Source: Rubrivivax sp. (GTDB lineage Bacteria > Pseudomonadota > Gammaproteobacteria > Burkholderiales > Burkholderiaceae_C). Taken from it: 64,000 nt of DNA. Below, piece after piece: positions 1-11,956 of the stretch. Position 1 is the first letter of the stretch. Each line of letters starts with the position of its first letter. The position numbers and the translations under genes were made by a program. The notes under the pieces were generated by a model. It saw only the letters and a program-made list of their open reading frames with translations. It made no database searches and was not told the DNA's origin. The stretch covers positions 186,001-250,000 of the forward strand of contig JADJYX010000020.1 in assembly GCA_016719535.1 (NCBI GenBank), read 5' to 3'.

Positions 1-127
1 TGAAATAGGCGCGCGGTGCGTCGCGGCTGTCGCGCCGGAACTGCCGCAGGTCGAAGCGCGAGGCCAGCCAGCCCAGGCCGAAGGCCACCGGCAGGCCGAT
101 CAGCAGCCACTGCAGGTCGAAGTCCAT
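1..127 (-). CDS. lapB: LapB (YciM) N-terminus, partial
   Basis: The first 42 codons of a protein starting MDFDLQWLLIGLPVAFGLGW are present; the rest lies beyond the left edge. The single N-terminal membrane anchor followed by a basic stretch (ASRFDLRQFRRDSRD) is typical of LapB, a TPR/rubredoxin-type protein that with FtsH controls LpxC stability and so lipopolysaccharide synthesis. It begins 19 nt after the lapA stop, and lapA-lapB is the usual order in proteobacteria. The identification rests on the anchor sequence plus this context; the TPR repeats cannot be seen. Confidence 0.8.
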   Translation of the reverse strand, partial: MDFDLQWLLIGLPVAFGLGWLASRFDLRQFRRDSRDAPRAYF

Positions 128-146
128 CAGGCGGCGGGGCGCGCGG

Positions 147-461
147 TCAAGAGCCCAGGCCTTCGCGCGGCGGGTGCTCGGCGCCGAAGTCGGACAGCGC
201 GCCGGTGGCGGCGGTGGCGGCGGGCGCGATGGCCGGCTGCACCTGGCGCGCCTGGCGGCGGTGCTTCCACCAGGCCGGCACCATGGCCAGCACGCCCAGC
301 GCGCAGCCCAGGCCGAACGCCACCAGCACGACGATCACCAGCGGTGCCTGCCACTGCACGCCGAAGAACCAGTGGACGGTGGCCGAGTGCAGGTTGTTCA
401 GCGCGAAGGCGAACAGGGTGAAGAAGAGGAAGGCCCGGAACAGCCACACGAGGATGCGCAT
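147..461 (-). CDS. lapA: LapA domain membrane protein (DUF1049)
   Basis: A 104-residue protein with two hydrophobic segments, at about residues 3-22 and 40-63, then a basic stretch (WWKHRRQARQ) and an Ala-rich tail. This is the layout of the LapA/DUF1049 family, small inner-membrane proteins that work with LapB in lipopolysaccharide assembly control. It sits between ihfB and lapB, the conserved order. A strong hairpin at 494-518 separates it from ihfB, so it may be partly uncoupled from the upstream operon. Confidence 0.85.
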   Translation of the reverse strand: MRILVWLFRAFLFFTLFAFALNNLHSATVHWFFGVQWQAPLVIVVLVAFGLGCALGVLAMVPAWWKHRRQARQVQPAIAPAATAATGALSDFGAEHPPREGLGS

Positions 462-493
462 GCGTGCTCGATTGTAGGAGCCCGGAAATGAAT

Positions 494-518
494 GAAGGGC
501 GCCCGACGGGCGCCCTTC
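494..518 (-). terminator. Hairpin terminator between ihfB and lapA
   Basis: A perfect 11-bp inverted repeat (GAAGGGCGCCC / GGGCGCCCTTC) with a 3-nt loop is followed on the minus strand by a T-rich tail (ATTCATTT). It lies directly after the ihfB stop. The tail is not a pure T-run, so read-through into lapA is likely. Confidence 0.6.
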
Positions 519-534
519 GTGGGATGCCGGCGCA

Positions 535-855
535 TCAGTCGCGCAGGCGATCGAGGCGGTCGTCGTCGTCCGCCGGCGGACAGTCCACCGCTTCGCGCAA
601 GGCCTTGCCCGGCTTGAAGTGGGGCACCAGCTTCTCGGGGATCAGCACCTGCGCACCGCTGCGCGGGTTGCGGCCCATGCGCGGCGGGCGGCGGTTGATC
701 GAGAAGCTGCCGAAGCCGCGGATCTCGATGCGGTAGCCGCGCGCCAGCGCGTCGGACATCGCGTCGAGCATGGTCTTGACCGCAAACTCGGTGTCGCGCT
801 GCGTGAGCTGCGAGAAGCGTTCGGCGAGTCGGGTGACGAGGTCGGAGCGCGTCAT
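535..855 (-). CDS. ihfB: Integration host factor subunit beta
   Basis: A 106-residue DNA-bending protein of the HU/IHF family. It starts MTRSDLVTRLAE and carries the conserved GYRIEIRGFGSFS and RPPRMGRNPRSG segments, the latter forming the DNA-intercalating beta arm with its proline. IHF-beta pairs with IHF-alpha to bend DNA by about 160 degrees in transcription, replication and site-specific recombination. Its place directly after rpsA is conserved across many proteobacteria. The acidic tail after residue 93 (ADDDDRLDRLRD) is a short lineage extension. Confidence 0.95.
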   Translation of the reverse strand: MTRSDLVTRLAERFSQLTQRDTEFAVKTMLDAMSDALARGYRIEIRGFGSFSINRRPPRMGRNPRSGAQVLIPEKLVPHFKPGKALREAVDCPPADDDDRLDRLRD

Positions 856-947
856 GGGTGCAGGCGTTGGACATGCCGGGCGCAGCCGGCGGGCTGGCGC
901 ATCGCGTCGGGGCCGCAGGCCCCGACGCCACGCTCAGGCGAGTGTGC

Positions 948-2664
948 TCACTCGTTGCCCTTGTCCAGCTTGGCGCGCAGCAGCGCGCCCAGGCTGGTGG
1001 TGCCGGCGTTCTCGCGCTCGCTGGTCTGCGACAGGCGCTGCATGGCCTGCTGCTCGTCGGCGTTGTCCTTGGCCTTGATGGACAGCTGGATCGAGCGCAT
1101 CTTGCGGTCGACGTTGATGACCATCACCGAGACTTCGTCGCCTTCCTTGAGCACGTTGCGCGCATCTTCCACGCGGTCGCGGCTGATCTCGGAAGCCCGC
1201 AGGTAGCCGGTGACGTCGTCGTTGAGCTGGATCTCGGCACCGCGCGGGTCGACGCTCTTGACCTTGCCGGTGACGACGGCACCGCGGTCGTTCAGCGTGG
1301 TGAAGCTGGTGAACGGGTCGATGTCGAGCTGCTTGATGCCCAGGCTGATGCGCTCGCGTTCCACGTCGATGGCCAGCACGACGGCTTCGACGTCCTGCCC
1401 CTTCTTGTAGTTGCGCACGGCCGTCTCGCCCGGCTCGTGCCACGACAGGTCGGACAGGTGCACCAGGCCGTCGATGCCGGCGGTCAGGCCGACGAAGACG
1501 CCGAAATCGGTGATCGACTTGACCGGGCCCTTGACCTTGTCGCCGCGCTTGACGTTGGCGCTGAACTCTTCCCAGGGGTTGGCCTTGCACTGCTTCATGC
1601 CCAGGCTGATGCGGCGCTTGTCCTCGTCGATCTCGAGCACCATGACCTCGACCTCGTCGCCCAGGCTCACCACCTTGGCGGGGGCGACGTTCTTGTTGGT
1701 CCAGTCCATCTCGGAGACGTGCACCAAGCCCTCGATGCCGGGCTCGATCTCGACGAAGGCGCCGTAGTCGGCGATGTTGGTGACCTTGCCGAACAGCCGC
1801 GTGCCGGTCGGGTAGCGGCGCGACACGCCGTGCCACGGGTCGTCGCCCAGCTGCTTGATGCCCAGGCTGACGCGGTTCTTCTCGGCGTCGAACTTCAGCA
1901 CCTTGGCCTGCAGTTCCTGGCCCACCTGCACCACCTCGCTCGGGTGGCGCACGCGGCGCCAGGCCATGTCGGTGATGTGCAGCAGGCCGTCGATGCCGCC
2001 GAGGTCGACGAAGGCACCGTATTCGGTGATGTTCTTGACCACGCCGTTGACGATGGCGCCTTCGGTCAGCGTCTCGAGCAGCTTGGCGCGCTCTTCGCCC
2101 ATCGAAGCCTCGACCACCGCGCGGCGCGACAACACGACGTTGTTGCGCTTGCGGTCGAGCTTGATGACCTTGAACTCCATCGTCTTGCCCTCGAACGGGC
2201 TCATGTCCTTGACCGGACGCGTGTCGAGCAGCGAGCCCGGCAGGAAGGCGCGGATGCCGTTGACGAGCACCGTCAGGCCGCCCTTGACCTTGCCGCTGAC
2301 CGTGCCGGTGACGAAGTCACCCGACTCGAGCGCGTTCTCCAGGCTCATCCACGAGGCCAGGCGCTTGGCCTTGTCGCGGCTGAGGATGGTGTCGCCGTAG
2401 CCGTTCTCGATGGCGTCGATGGCCACCGAGACGAAATCGCCGACCTGGACTTCGAGCTCGCCCTGGTCGTTCTTGAATTCTTCGATGGCGACGAAGGACT
2501 CGCTCTTGAGCCCGGCATTGACCACCACGTGGTTGAAGTCGATGCGCACGACCTCGGCGGAGATGACTTCGCCGACACGCATGTCAGCTGGATTTCAGCG
2601 ACTCTTCGAACAGGGCGGCAAACGATTCGCCGCCGCCGGTGGTGGCGGTTTGGGTTTGGGACAT
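948..2664 (-). CDS. rpsA: 30S ribosomal protein S1 (apparent frameshift near the start)
   Basis: Ribosomal protein S1 binds mRNA through six S1 RNA-binding repeats and delivers it to the 30S subunit. The repeats are visible across the protein, for example VKNITEYGAFVDLGGIDGLLH, FGKVTNIADYGAFVE and VKSITDFGVFVGL. The expected start is the ATG at 2664 (MSQTQTATTGGGESFAALFEESLKSS), but that frame hits TGA before the ATG at 2582. Removing one base near 2585-2588 joins it to DMRVGEVISAEVVRID and gives a normal 571-residue protein. As rpsA is essential, the extra base is most likely a sequence error. A 166-nt leader separates it from aroA/cmk. Confidence 0.92.
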
Positions 2665-2830
2665 GTGGTTTCCTGGTGCCCGGAGGAAGTTGAAGGCAGA
2701 GCCGGGCGGTGCGTGCCACGGATGTGGCGGTTGGGGTTTTCAAACCACCGACGCTCGGGCGGCCTGGCGGCCAAGGCGGGAAGCGACGGTGGGCCTGTCT
2801 TCAGCCGCGAACCGGGGCTGGGTCTTTCGG

Positions 2831-4852
2831 TCAGCCCTGGTCCAGCGGGTTGCGCTGCCGCCACCACCGGTGCACGGCATCGACCGATTGATCGATGCCG
2901 AGCGCCGAGTTGTCGAGCGACAGCGCGTCCTCGGCCGGCTTCAGGGGTGCGGTCACGCGGGAACGGTCCCGCGCGTCACGCGCCTCGATGTCGGCACGAA
3001 GGTCGGCGATGCTAGCCTGAAAGCCTTTTGAAATCAACTGCTTATGCCGCCGTGCGGCGCGTTCGGCGGCGCTCGCGGTGAGAAAGACCTTGAGCGTGGC
3101 CTGCGGGAACACCACCGTGCCCATGTCGCGCCCGTCGGCCACCAGCCCCGGCGCGCGGCGGAACGACAGCTGCAGCGCATGCAGCGCCTGCCGCACCGCC
3201 GGCCAGGCCGACACGCGCGAGGCTGCCGCGCCGGTGCTTTCCAGGCGCAGCATGTCGCCCACGTCCTCGCCGGCCAGCCAGATGCGATCGCCCTCGAAGC
3301 GCAGGTCCAGCGCCGCGGCCACGCGCGCCACGGCCGCCTCGTCGTCGAGCGGCACGCCGGCACGCTGCGCCGCCAGCGCGGTGGCGCGGTAGACGGCGCC
3401 GGAATCCAGAAAGTGCCAGCCCAGCCGCCGGGCCAGCGCCGCGGCCAGCGTGCCCTTGCCCGAGGCCGAGGGCCCGTCGATGGTGATCACCGGCACTTCG
3501 GCCGGATCGGCCTGCACGAGACCGAACAAGGCCTCGAAATAGTCGGGGAAGGTCTTGGCCACGCAGGCCGGGTCCTGAATGCGCAGCGGCTGCGGCGGGT
3601 TGGCGCCGGCCAGCGGATTGAAGGCCGCCAGCGACAGGCACATCGCCATCCGGTGGTCGTCATAGGTGTGCAGCGTGGCGGCACGCCAGCGTGCGGGCGG
3701 CGTCACCTCGATGAAATCGTCGCCCTCGACGACGCCGGCGCCGAGCTTGCCCAGCTCGGCCGCCATCGCCGCGATGCGGTCGGTCTCCTTCACGCGCCAG
3801 CTGGCGATGCCCGACAGCCGTGTCGTGCCGTTCGCATACAAGGCCATCACCGCCAGCGTCATCGCGGCATCGGGGATGTGGTTGCAGTCGAGGGTGATCG
3901 CCTGCAGCGGCCAGCGGCCGCGCCGCACCTCGATCCAGCCCGGCCCCGACTGCACCTGCGCGCCCATCGCCTGGGCGGCGGCGACGAAGTGAATGTCGCC
4001 CTGGATGGAATCACTGCCCACGCCCTCGATGCGCACCGGCGCCGCCGTGGCGGCGATGGCACCCAGCGCGACGAAATAGGAAGCCGACGAGGCATCGCCT
4101 TCGACATGGATGCGCCCGGGCGTCTGGTAGCGGCTGCCGGCCGCGATGGTGAAGCGGCGCCAGCCGTCGCGCTGCACGTGGATGCCGAAGCGCGCCAGCA
4201 GCTCGAGCGTGATCTCGATGTAGGGCCTGGAGATCAGCTCGCCCTCGACCTCGATCACCACCGGCCCCTGGCCGGCCACCAGCGGCAGCGCCAGCAGCAG
4301 CGCGGTCAGAAACTGGCTGGAGACGTCGCCGCGCACGCGGATCGGTTGCGCCGTGTCCAGCCGGCCGCCGGCCTGGCCATGCACGCGCAGCGGCGGGTAG
4401 CCCGGCTGGCCGAGCTCGTCGACGCCGCAGCCCAGCGGGCGCAGCGCGTCGACGAGGTCGCCGATCGGGCGCTCGTGCATGCGCGGCACGCCGCGCAGCT
4501 CGAACGATCCTCCCTGGCTGGCGGCCAGCAGGGCCAGTGCAGCGGTCAGCGGCCGCATCGCGGTGCCCGCATTGCCGAGGAACAGGCTGGCCTCGTGCAC
4601 CGCCAGCCGGCCACCGAGGCCGCGCACGTGCAGCACGGCGCCGTCCTGCTCGAGGCCGCAGCCCAGCGCTCGCAGCGCGTCGAGCATGACGCGCGTGTCG
4701 TCGCTGTCCAGCAGGTCGTGCACCTCGGTCACGCCTTGTGCCAGGCCGGCCAGCAGCAGCACGCGGTTGGAGATCGACTTCGAGCCCGGCAAGCGCACGG
4801 TGCCGGCCGCGCCGCGCAGCGGCGGCAGGTCCAGATGAGGCAGGGCGAACAT
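2831..4852 (-). CDS. aroA-cmk: Fused EPSP synthase / cytidylate kinase (AroA-Cmk)
   Basis: One 673-residue frame carries two enzymes. Residues 1-445 are 3-phosphoshikimate 1-carboxyvinyltransferase of the shikimate pathway: LPGSKSISNRVLLLAGLA near the N-terminus, LFLGNAGTAMRPL, and the late YDDHRMAM motif. From about residue 452 comes cytidylate kinase, which phosphorylates CMP and dCMP: the P-loop is GPSASGKGTLA, followed by FLDSGAVYRATAL and VADGRDMGTVVFP. In many relatives these are two adjacent genes; here no stop separates them. Such bifunctional fusions occur in some Burkholderiales. The stop of tyrA lies 4 nt upstream of the start, so the genes are coupled. Confidence 0.93.
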   Translation of the reverse strand: MFALPHLDLPPLRGAAGTVRLPGSKSISNRVLLLAGLAQGVTEVHDLLDSDDTRVMLDALRALGCGLEQDGAVLHVRGLGGRLAVHEASLFLGNAGTAMRPLTAALALLAASQGGSFELRGVPRMHERPIGDLVDALRPLGCGVDELGQPGYPPLRVHGQAGGRLDTAQPIRVRGDVSSQFLTALLLALPLVAGQGPVVIEVEGELISRPYIEITLELLARFGIHVQRDGWRRFTIAAGSRYQTPGRIHVEGDASSASYFVALGAIAATAAPVRIEGVGSDSIQGDIHFVAAAQAMGAQVQSGPGWIEVRRGRWPLQAITLDCNHIPDAAMTLAVMALYANGTTRLSGIASWRVKETDRIAAMAAELGKLGAGVVEGDDFIEVTPPARWRAATLHTYDDHRMAMCLSLAAFNPLAGANPPQPLRIQDPACVAKTFPDYFEALFGLVQADPAEVPVITIDGPSASGKGTLAAALARRLGWHFLDSGAVYRATALAAQRAGVPLDDEAAVARVAAALDLRFEGDRIWLAGEDVGDMLRLESTGAAASRVSAWPAVRQALHALQLSFRRAPGLVADGRDMGTVVFPQATLKVFLTASAAERAARRHKQLISKGFQASIADLRADIEARDARDRSRVTAPLKPAEDALSLDNSALGIDQSVDAVHRWWRQRNPLDQG

Positions 4853-4856
4853 CGGG

Positions 4857-5741
4857 CTAGCGCGACCCGGGCACCTTGGGCGCGGTCATCTGCCAGGCGG
4901 CCCGTCCCTCCGCAGGGCTGCGGATCAGGTCCTCCAGCGCGTCGGCATTGCCTTCGCGGATGACATGCTCCAGCGCATCGAGCGCATGGCGGAAGCGCTG
5001 CGACTGCTTGAGCACCTCCTCGCGATTGGCGACCAGGATGTCGCGCCACATCTCGGGCGAACTGGCGGCGATGCGCGTGAAGTCGCGAAAGCCCGGGCCG
5101 GCCAGCGAGAGGTAGTCCTTGCCCAGCGGCTGGTTGACGACGCCGCTGAAATAGGCAAAGGCCAGCAGGTGCGGCAGGTGGCTGACGGCGGCGAAGGCGG
5201 CGTCGTGGTTCTCGGCCGTCATCTTCAGCACCTGGGTGCCGATCGCCGACCACACGTCGGTGGCCTTCTGAACCAGTTCCGGCGGGTTCTGCGGCAGCGG
5301 CGTCAGGATGACCTGGCGGCCGCTGTACAGCGACGCGTCGGCATGCTGGATGCCGGCCAGTTCCTTGCCCGCGATCGGGTGCGCCGGCACGAAGGAGCCC
5401 ACCCGTTCGCGCAGCACGCGACGCGCGGCGTCGACCACGTCGCGCTTGGTGCTGCCCACGTCCATCACCAGCACGCCGGGTTCGACCAGGTGGCGGATGG
5501 CCTTGAAGGTGGCCTCGGTGGCCGCCACCGGCACCGAGATGAGCACGATGTCCGAGCCCGCCACCGCCAGCAGCGCCGACTCGGCGGCACTGTCGATGAT
5601 GCCGAGCTTCTTGGCGCGCTCGGTCGTCGACGGCGACTTGCTGTAGCCGATGACGCGCTTGACGAGCCCGGCGCGCTTGAGCGCCAGCGCGAACGAGCCG
5701 CCCATCAGGCCGCAGCCGATCACTCCCAACTGGTTGAACAT
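4857..5741 (-). CDS. tyrA: Prephenate dehydrogenase
   Basis: A 294-residue NAD(P)-dependent enzyme converting prephenate to 4-hydroxyphenylpyruvate for tyrosine synthesis. The Rossmann fold opens with GVIGCGLMGGSFALALK, followed by DIVLISVPV, VMDVGSTKRDVV and the prephenate-binding FVPAHPIAGKE segment with its conserved histidine, then SHLPHLLAFA. No ACT domain follows. It sits between pheA and aroA/cmk, so the aromatic amino acid branch is encoded as one run. Spacing is 22 nt from pheA and 4 nt to aroA. Confidence 0.94.
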   Translation of the reverse strand: MFNQLGVIGCGLMGGSFALALKRAGLVKRVIGYSKSPSTTERAKKLGIIDSAAESALLAVAGSDIVLISVPVAATEATFKAIRHLVEPGVLVMDVGSTKRDVVDAARRVLRERVGSFVPAHPIAGKELAGIQHADASLYSGRQVILTPLPQNPPELVQKATDVWSAIGTQVLKMTAENHDAAFAAVSHLPHLLAFAYFSGVVNQPLGKDYLSLAGPGFRDFTRIAASSPEMWRDILVANREEVLKQSQRFRHALDALEHVIREGNADALEDLIRSPAEGRAAWQMTAPKVPGSR

Positions 5742-5763
5742 GCGTGCGTGGCTCCGCGGGGAC

Positions 5764-6867
5764 TCAGTGCACGTCGACCGGATAGCTGCCCAGCACCTTG
5801 AAGAAGGCGCAGGCGGCGCGCAGCTCCGCCAGGGCAGCGGCCACGCGCGCGTCGTCCGGGTGGCCTTCGACGTCGATGTAGAAGTAATACTCCCACTGGC
5901 CGGAACGCGCCGGGCGCGATTCGAAGCGCGACATCGACACGCCGTGGTTCTTCAGCGGCACCAGCAGGTCGTGCACCGCGCCGGGCTTGTTGGTGACCGA
6001 GACCACGAGGCTGGTGCAGTCGTGGCCGGACGCCTTGGGCGCCGGGTGCTGCGCCGGATGGGCGACGATGACGAAGCGCGTGCGGTTGTTGGGGTCGTCC
6101 TGGATCGCCCGCGCCACCACATGCAGGCCGAATTCGCTGCCGGCGCGCGTGCTGGCGATGCCCGCCAGCGAAGCGTCCAGGCTGGCCAGGCGTGCGCCCT
6201 CGGCATTGCTCGACACCGGCCGCCGTTCGGCCCCGGGCAGGTGGGCGGACAGCCAGTCGTGGCACTGGGCCAGCGCCTGCGGGTGCGCCAGCACGGCCTG
6301 GATGCCGTCGGTCGAATCGCGCTTGCGCAGCAGGTTGTGGCGCACGAAGAGGCTGGTCTCGCCGACGATGAACAGCGGCGTGTGCAGGAAGAGGTCGAGC
6401 GCGCGCGCCACGCCGCCCTCGGTCGAATTCTCGATCGGCACGACGCCGAAATCGGCAGCGCCGGCACTCGTCAGGCGGAAGACCTCGTCCAGGCTGCCGC
6501 AGGGCACGCGCACGATCGAACTGCCGAAATAGCCGAGCGCCGCTTCTTCGCTGAAGGTGCCGGCCGGGCCCAGGTAGGCCACGCGCATCGGCGATTCCAG
6601 CGAACGGCAGGCCGACATGATCTCGCGCCAGATCGGCGCCACGCTGTCGTTGTGCAGCGGGCCGGAATTGGCGGCCTTGAGGCCGTCGATGACCTGGGCC
6701 TCGCGCTCGGGGCGGAAGACGGCCGAGCCTTCGCGCTTCTTGATCTCGCCGACGGCCAGCGCCAGACCGGCGCGACGGTTCAGCAGCGCCAGCAACTCGC
6801 AATCGACGGCGTCGATGCGCTCGCGCAGCGCCAGCAGTTCGGGGTTGATCGCGGCCGGCGCGCTCAT
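5764..6867 (-). CDS. pheA: Chorismate mutase / prephenate dehydratase (P-protein)
   Basis: A bifunctional 367-residue enzyme of phenylalanine synthesis. The chorismate mutase domain covers about residues 8-90 (LRERIDAVDCELLALLNRRA, with VGEIKKREG). The prephenate dehydratase domain follows from VAYLGPAGTFSEEAA, with the catalytic-region motif VVPIENSTEGGV and SNAEGARLA. A C-terminal ACT regulatory domain is present (TSLVVSVTNKPGAVHDLL, then SRFESRPAR), so feedback inhibition by phenylalanine is expected. In many relatives serC lies between gyrA and pheA; here a DUF2059 gene occupies that place. Confidence 0.95.
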   Translation of the reverse strand: MSAPAAINPELLALRERIDAVDCELLALLNRRAGLALAVGEIKKREGSAVFRPEREAQVIDGLKAANSGPLHNDSVAPIWREIMSACRSLESPMRVAYLGPAGTFSEEAALGYFGSSIVRVPCGSLDEVFRLTSAGAADFGVVPIENSTEGGVARALDLFLHTPLFIVGETSLFVRHNLLRKRDSTDGIQAVLAHPQALAQCHDWLSAHLPGAERRPVSSNAEGARLASLDASLAGIASTRAGSEFGLHVVARAIQDDPNNRTRFVIVAHPAQHPAPKASGHDCTSLVVSVTNKPGAVHDLLVPLKNHGVSMSRFESRPARSGQWEYYFYIDVEGHPDDARVAAALAELRAACAFFKVLGSYPVDVH

Positions 6868-6871
6868 CGCA

Positions 6872-7440
6872 TCACTTGCCGGGCGCGGATGCCGACCCCG
6901 CAGCCGCGGGTTGCAGGCGGCCGGCGATGGTCGGGTTCAGCGCCTTCAGCTTGGGCTCGATGGTCGGCTTGAGCTCGGCCACCAGCTTCTCGCCCAGGGC
7001 GCGCTGCATGTCGCCGCCCATCGCCTGGTATTTGCGGTTGACGGGCGACTCGATGATGGCGACCAGCTGCTTGAGCTCGTCTTCGGTGAACTTCTCCTCC
7101 AGCATCGGCTGCAGGATGCCAGGTGCCATCCTGGTGGCCTTGTCGCGTGCGATCGGGCCCATTTCCTCGGCGTATTTGCGTGCGTCGGCCTGGATGTCGG
7201 CGGCCACCGCCTGGCGGCGGTCGGCGGCCACGCGCTGCTGCAGGGCGATGCCGGCCTGCTGCATCATCTGCATGGCCGGCTGTTCGACCAGCTGGCGCGC
7301 CAGGTTGTCGATGCCGGGCTGCTGCAGCTTGACGATCCTGGCGGCCAGTTCCTTCTTCGCCGGCGAGGACGTCGCCGGGGCGGTCTGGGCGTGGACAGTC
7401 AGCGAGGCGGCCAGCAGGCCGCCGATGAGGGCGATGCGCT

Positions 7441-7444
<4 letters not shown>
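6872..7444 (-). CDS. Secreted DUF2059 family protein
   Basis: A 190-residue protein with a clear signal peptide (MKRIALIGGLLAASLTVHAQ, cut after Ala-Gln), so probably periplasmic. The mature part is helical and rich in Gln, Ala and Lys, with the FTEDELKQLVAIIESPVNRKY segment characteristic of DUF2059 proteins. No function is established for the family. The start overlaps the gyrA stop by 4 nt (ATGA) and the stop lies 4 nt before pheA, so it is inside the operon. It occupies the place where serC is common in related genomes. Confidence 0.75.
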
Positions 7445-10096
<2,652 letters not shown>

Positions 10097-10398
10097 GAAG
10101 CGGCGGGCAGCGTATCGCGACGGGGCAAGCAGCCCATTGATCGGCCCTGCTTGACGGCGAAAATGCAGGATTCTAAGCGGCGGGTGCTGTCGCAGTCGCG
10201 CAACAGGCAAGGCGGCCACGGCGGAGCTCCGCCTCAAAATGGGGTGTGTCCAACGCCCTATGGCACAATGAACTGCGAGTGGTGAGTGACCGCTGGAAGG
10301 CTTTGCCTAAAGGTTGGCCTGAGGGAATTTGCCCGTTCGATACGCTGTGTTCTGGACGTTTCGCAGGTTTCGCTGCGGCTTTCATCGAGAGGAGAAAC

Positions 10399-11104
10399 AT
10401 GAACAAACTGAACAAGGTGGCGGTGCTGGTTGCAGCCGCCGCGCTTGCTGCCCCGATCGCTGCATTCGCGCAGGCGAAGTCGGTTGACAACTGGCGCAAT
10501 GCCGACGGTTCGCTGGTGTGGAAGAACGGCACCAACGAACTCTGCTGGCGCGATGCCTTCTGGACCCCGGCCACCGCGCAGGAGAGCTGCGACGGCGCCT
10601 TGAAGCCTGCGGCACCTGCCGCCGCTCCGGTCCCGGCTGCTGCGCCGGCCCCGGCCCGTCCCGCTGCCCCGCCTGCGCTGCCCCGGCACCGGCCGCCCGC
10701 CCGGCTGCCCCGGCTGCCCGCGTCCCGCGCCCGCCGCTCCGGTCAGTGAGAAGGTCACCTTCGCCGCCGATGCCTTCTTCGACTTCGACAAGGCCGTGCT
10801 CAAGCCCGAAGCGAAGGCGAAGCTCGACGACCTGGTCAGCAAGACCAAGGGCATCAACCTCGAGGTGATCATCGCCGTCGGCCATACCGACAGCATCGGT
10901 TCCGACGCCTACAACCAGAAGCTGTCCGTGCGTCGTTCCGATGCCGTCAAGGCCTATCTGGTCGAGAAGGGTGTCGAGAAGAACCGTGTCTACACCGAAG
11001 GCAAGGGCGAGAAGCAACCGGTCGCCGACAACAAGACCAACGAGGGCCGCGCGAAGAACCGTCGCGTGGAGATCGAGGTCGTCGGCACCCGCGCCAAGAA
11101 GTGA
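10399..11104 (+). CDS. ompA: OmpA family outer membrane protein (apparent indels in Ala/Pro linker)
   Basis: The N-terminus is a signal peptide (MNKLNKVAVLVAAAALAAPIAAFAQA) behind a strong GAGAGGAG ribosome site. Then comes DNWRNADGSLVWKNGTNELCWRD and an Ala/Pro linker. The C-terminal OmpA domain binds peptidoglycan: FFDFDKAVLKPEAKAKLDDL, IIAVGHTDSIGSDAYNQKLSVRRSDAVKAY and NRRVEIEV. The domain is in another frame than the signal peptide; the Ala/Pro stretch at about 10660-10745 contains at least two apparent 1-nt indels. It lies in a C-rich low-complexity run, so sequence error is likely. Expected length is about 235 residues. Confidence 0.88.
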
Positions 11105-11158
11105 TGTCGGGCCTGCGGGCCTGACGATCCCGCCCCGCCTCGTGCGGGGCGCCCAACG

Positions 11159-11185
11159 AAACCCCGCCCCGGCGGGGTTTCTCGT
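11159..11185 (+). terminator. Rho-independent terminator after ompA
   Basis: The stem AACCCCGCC/GGCGGGGTT closes a short loop and is followed by TCTCGTTT. It lies 55 nt after the ompA stop and before ubiG, so ompA is probably its own transcription unit. Confidence 0.75.
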
Positions 11186-11251
11186 TTGCGGCATGCTGTG
11201 CGGCGACTGAGCCTCATGGCTGCAAAGCCCACCCATCCCCTGCCACGCACC

Positions 11252-11956
11252 ATGTCCAACGTCGACGCCCAGGAACTCGCCAAATTCAGCGCGCTGGCCC
11301 ACCGCTGGTGGGACAAGGAGAGCGAGTTCCGCCCGCTGCATGAGATCAACCCGCTGCGTCTGGACTGGATCGATTCACTGGCAGCGGTGCGGGGCAAGCG
11401 GATCGTCGACGTCGGCTGCGGCGGCGGCATCCTGGCCGAGGCGCTGGCGCAGCGCGGCGCCGTCGTCACCGGCATCGACCTGGCGACCAAGCCGCTGGGC
11501 GTGGCCCGGCTGCACGCGCTCGAATCCGGCGTCGCCGACCTCGACTACCGCGAAATCAGCGCCGAGGCTCTGGCCGCTGAACAGCCCGGCGCCTTCGACA
11601 TCGTCACCTGCATGGAGATGCTCGAGCATGTACCCGACCCGGCGTCGACCGTGCGCGCCTGCGCCGCGCTGGTCAAGCCCGGCGGCTGGGTCTTCTTCTC
11701 GACCATCAACCGCAATCCGAAAGCCTTCCTGTTCGCCATCGTCGGTGCCGAATATGTGCTCCAGCTGCTGCCGCGCGGCACGCACGAATATGCGCGCTTC
11801 ATCCGCCCGAGCGAGCTTGCCCGCCATGGCCGCGATGCGGGTCTCGACCTCGTCGCCACGCAGGGCATGACCTACAACCCGCTGACGCGCCGCTACCGGC
11901 TCGAGCCAGACACCAGCGTCAACTATCTGTTTGCCTGCCGCAAGGCTGCGGCCTGA
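11252..11956 (+). CDS. ubiG: Ubiquinone biosynthesis O-methyltransferase
   Basis: A 234-residue SAM-dependent methyltransferase carrying out both O-methylations of ubiquinone synthesis. It begins MSNVDAQELAKFSALAHRWWD, a hallmark of UbiG, then motif I VDVGCGGGILAEALA, ATKPLGVARLHA, and TCMEMLEHVPDP, ending NYLFACRKAAA. The ATG at 11252 is chosen because it matches the family start; an in-frame ATG at 11216 would add 12 residues. Its stop overlaps the gph start by one base (TGATG), so the two are translationally coupled. Confidence 0.94.
   Translation: MSNVDAQELAKFSALAHRWWDKESEFRPLHEINPLRLDWIDSLAAVRGKRIVDVGCGGGILAEALAQRGAVVTGIDLATKPLGVARLHALESGVADLDYREISAEALAAEQPGAFDIVTCMEMLEHVPDPASTVRACAALVKPGGWVFFSTINRNPKAFLFAIVGAEYVLQLLPRGTHEYARFIRPSELARHGRDAGLDLVATQGMTYNPLTRRYRLEPDTSVNYLFACRKAAA

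Noticed and set aside
858..2693. Long plus-strand open frame of 611 codons opposite rpsA
   Set aside because: It is the antisense shadow of rpsA; high GC keeps the opposite strand open and its composition (Ala, Asp, His, Val repeats) is that of a shadow frame.
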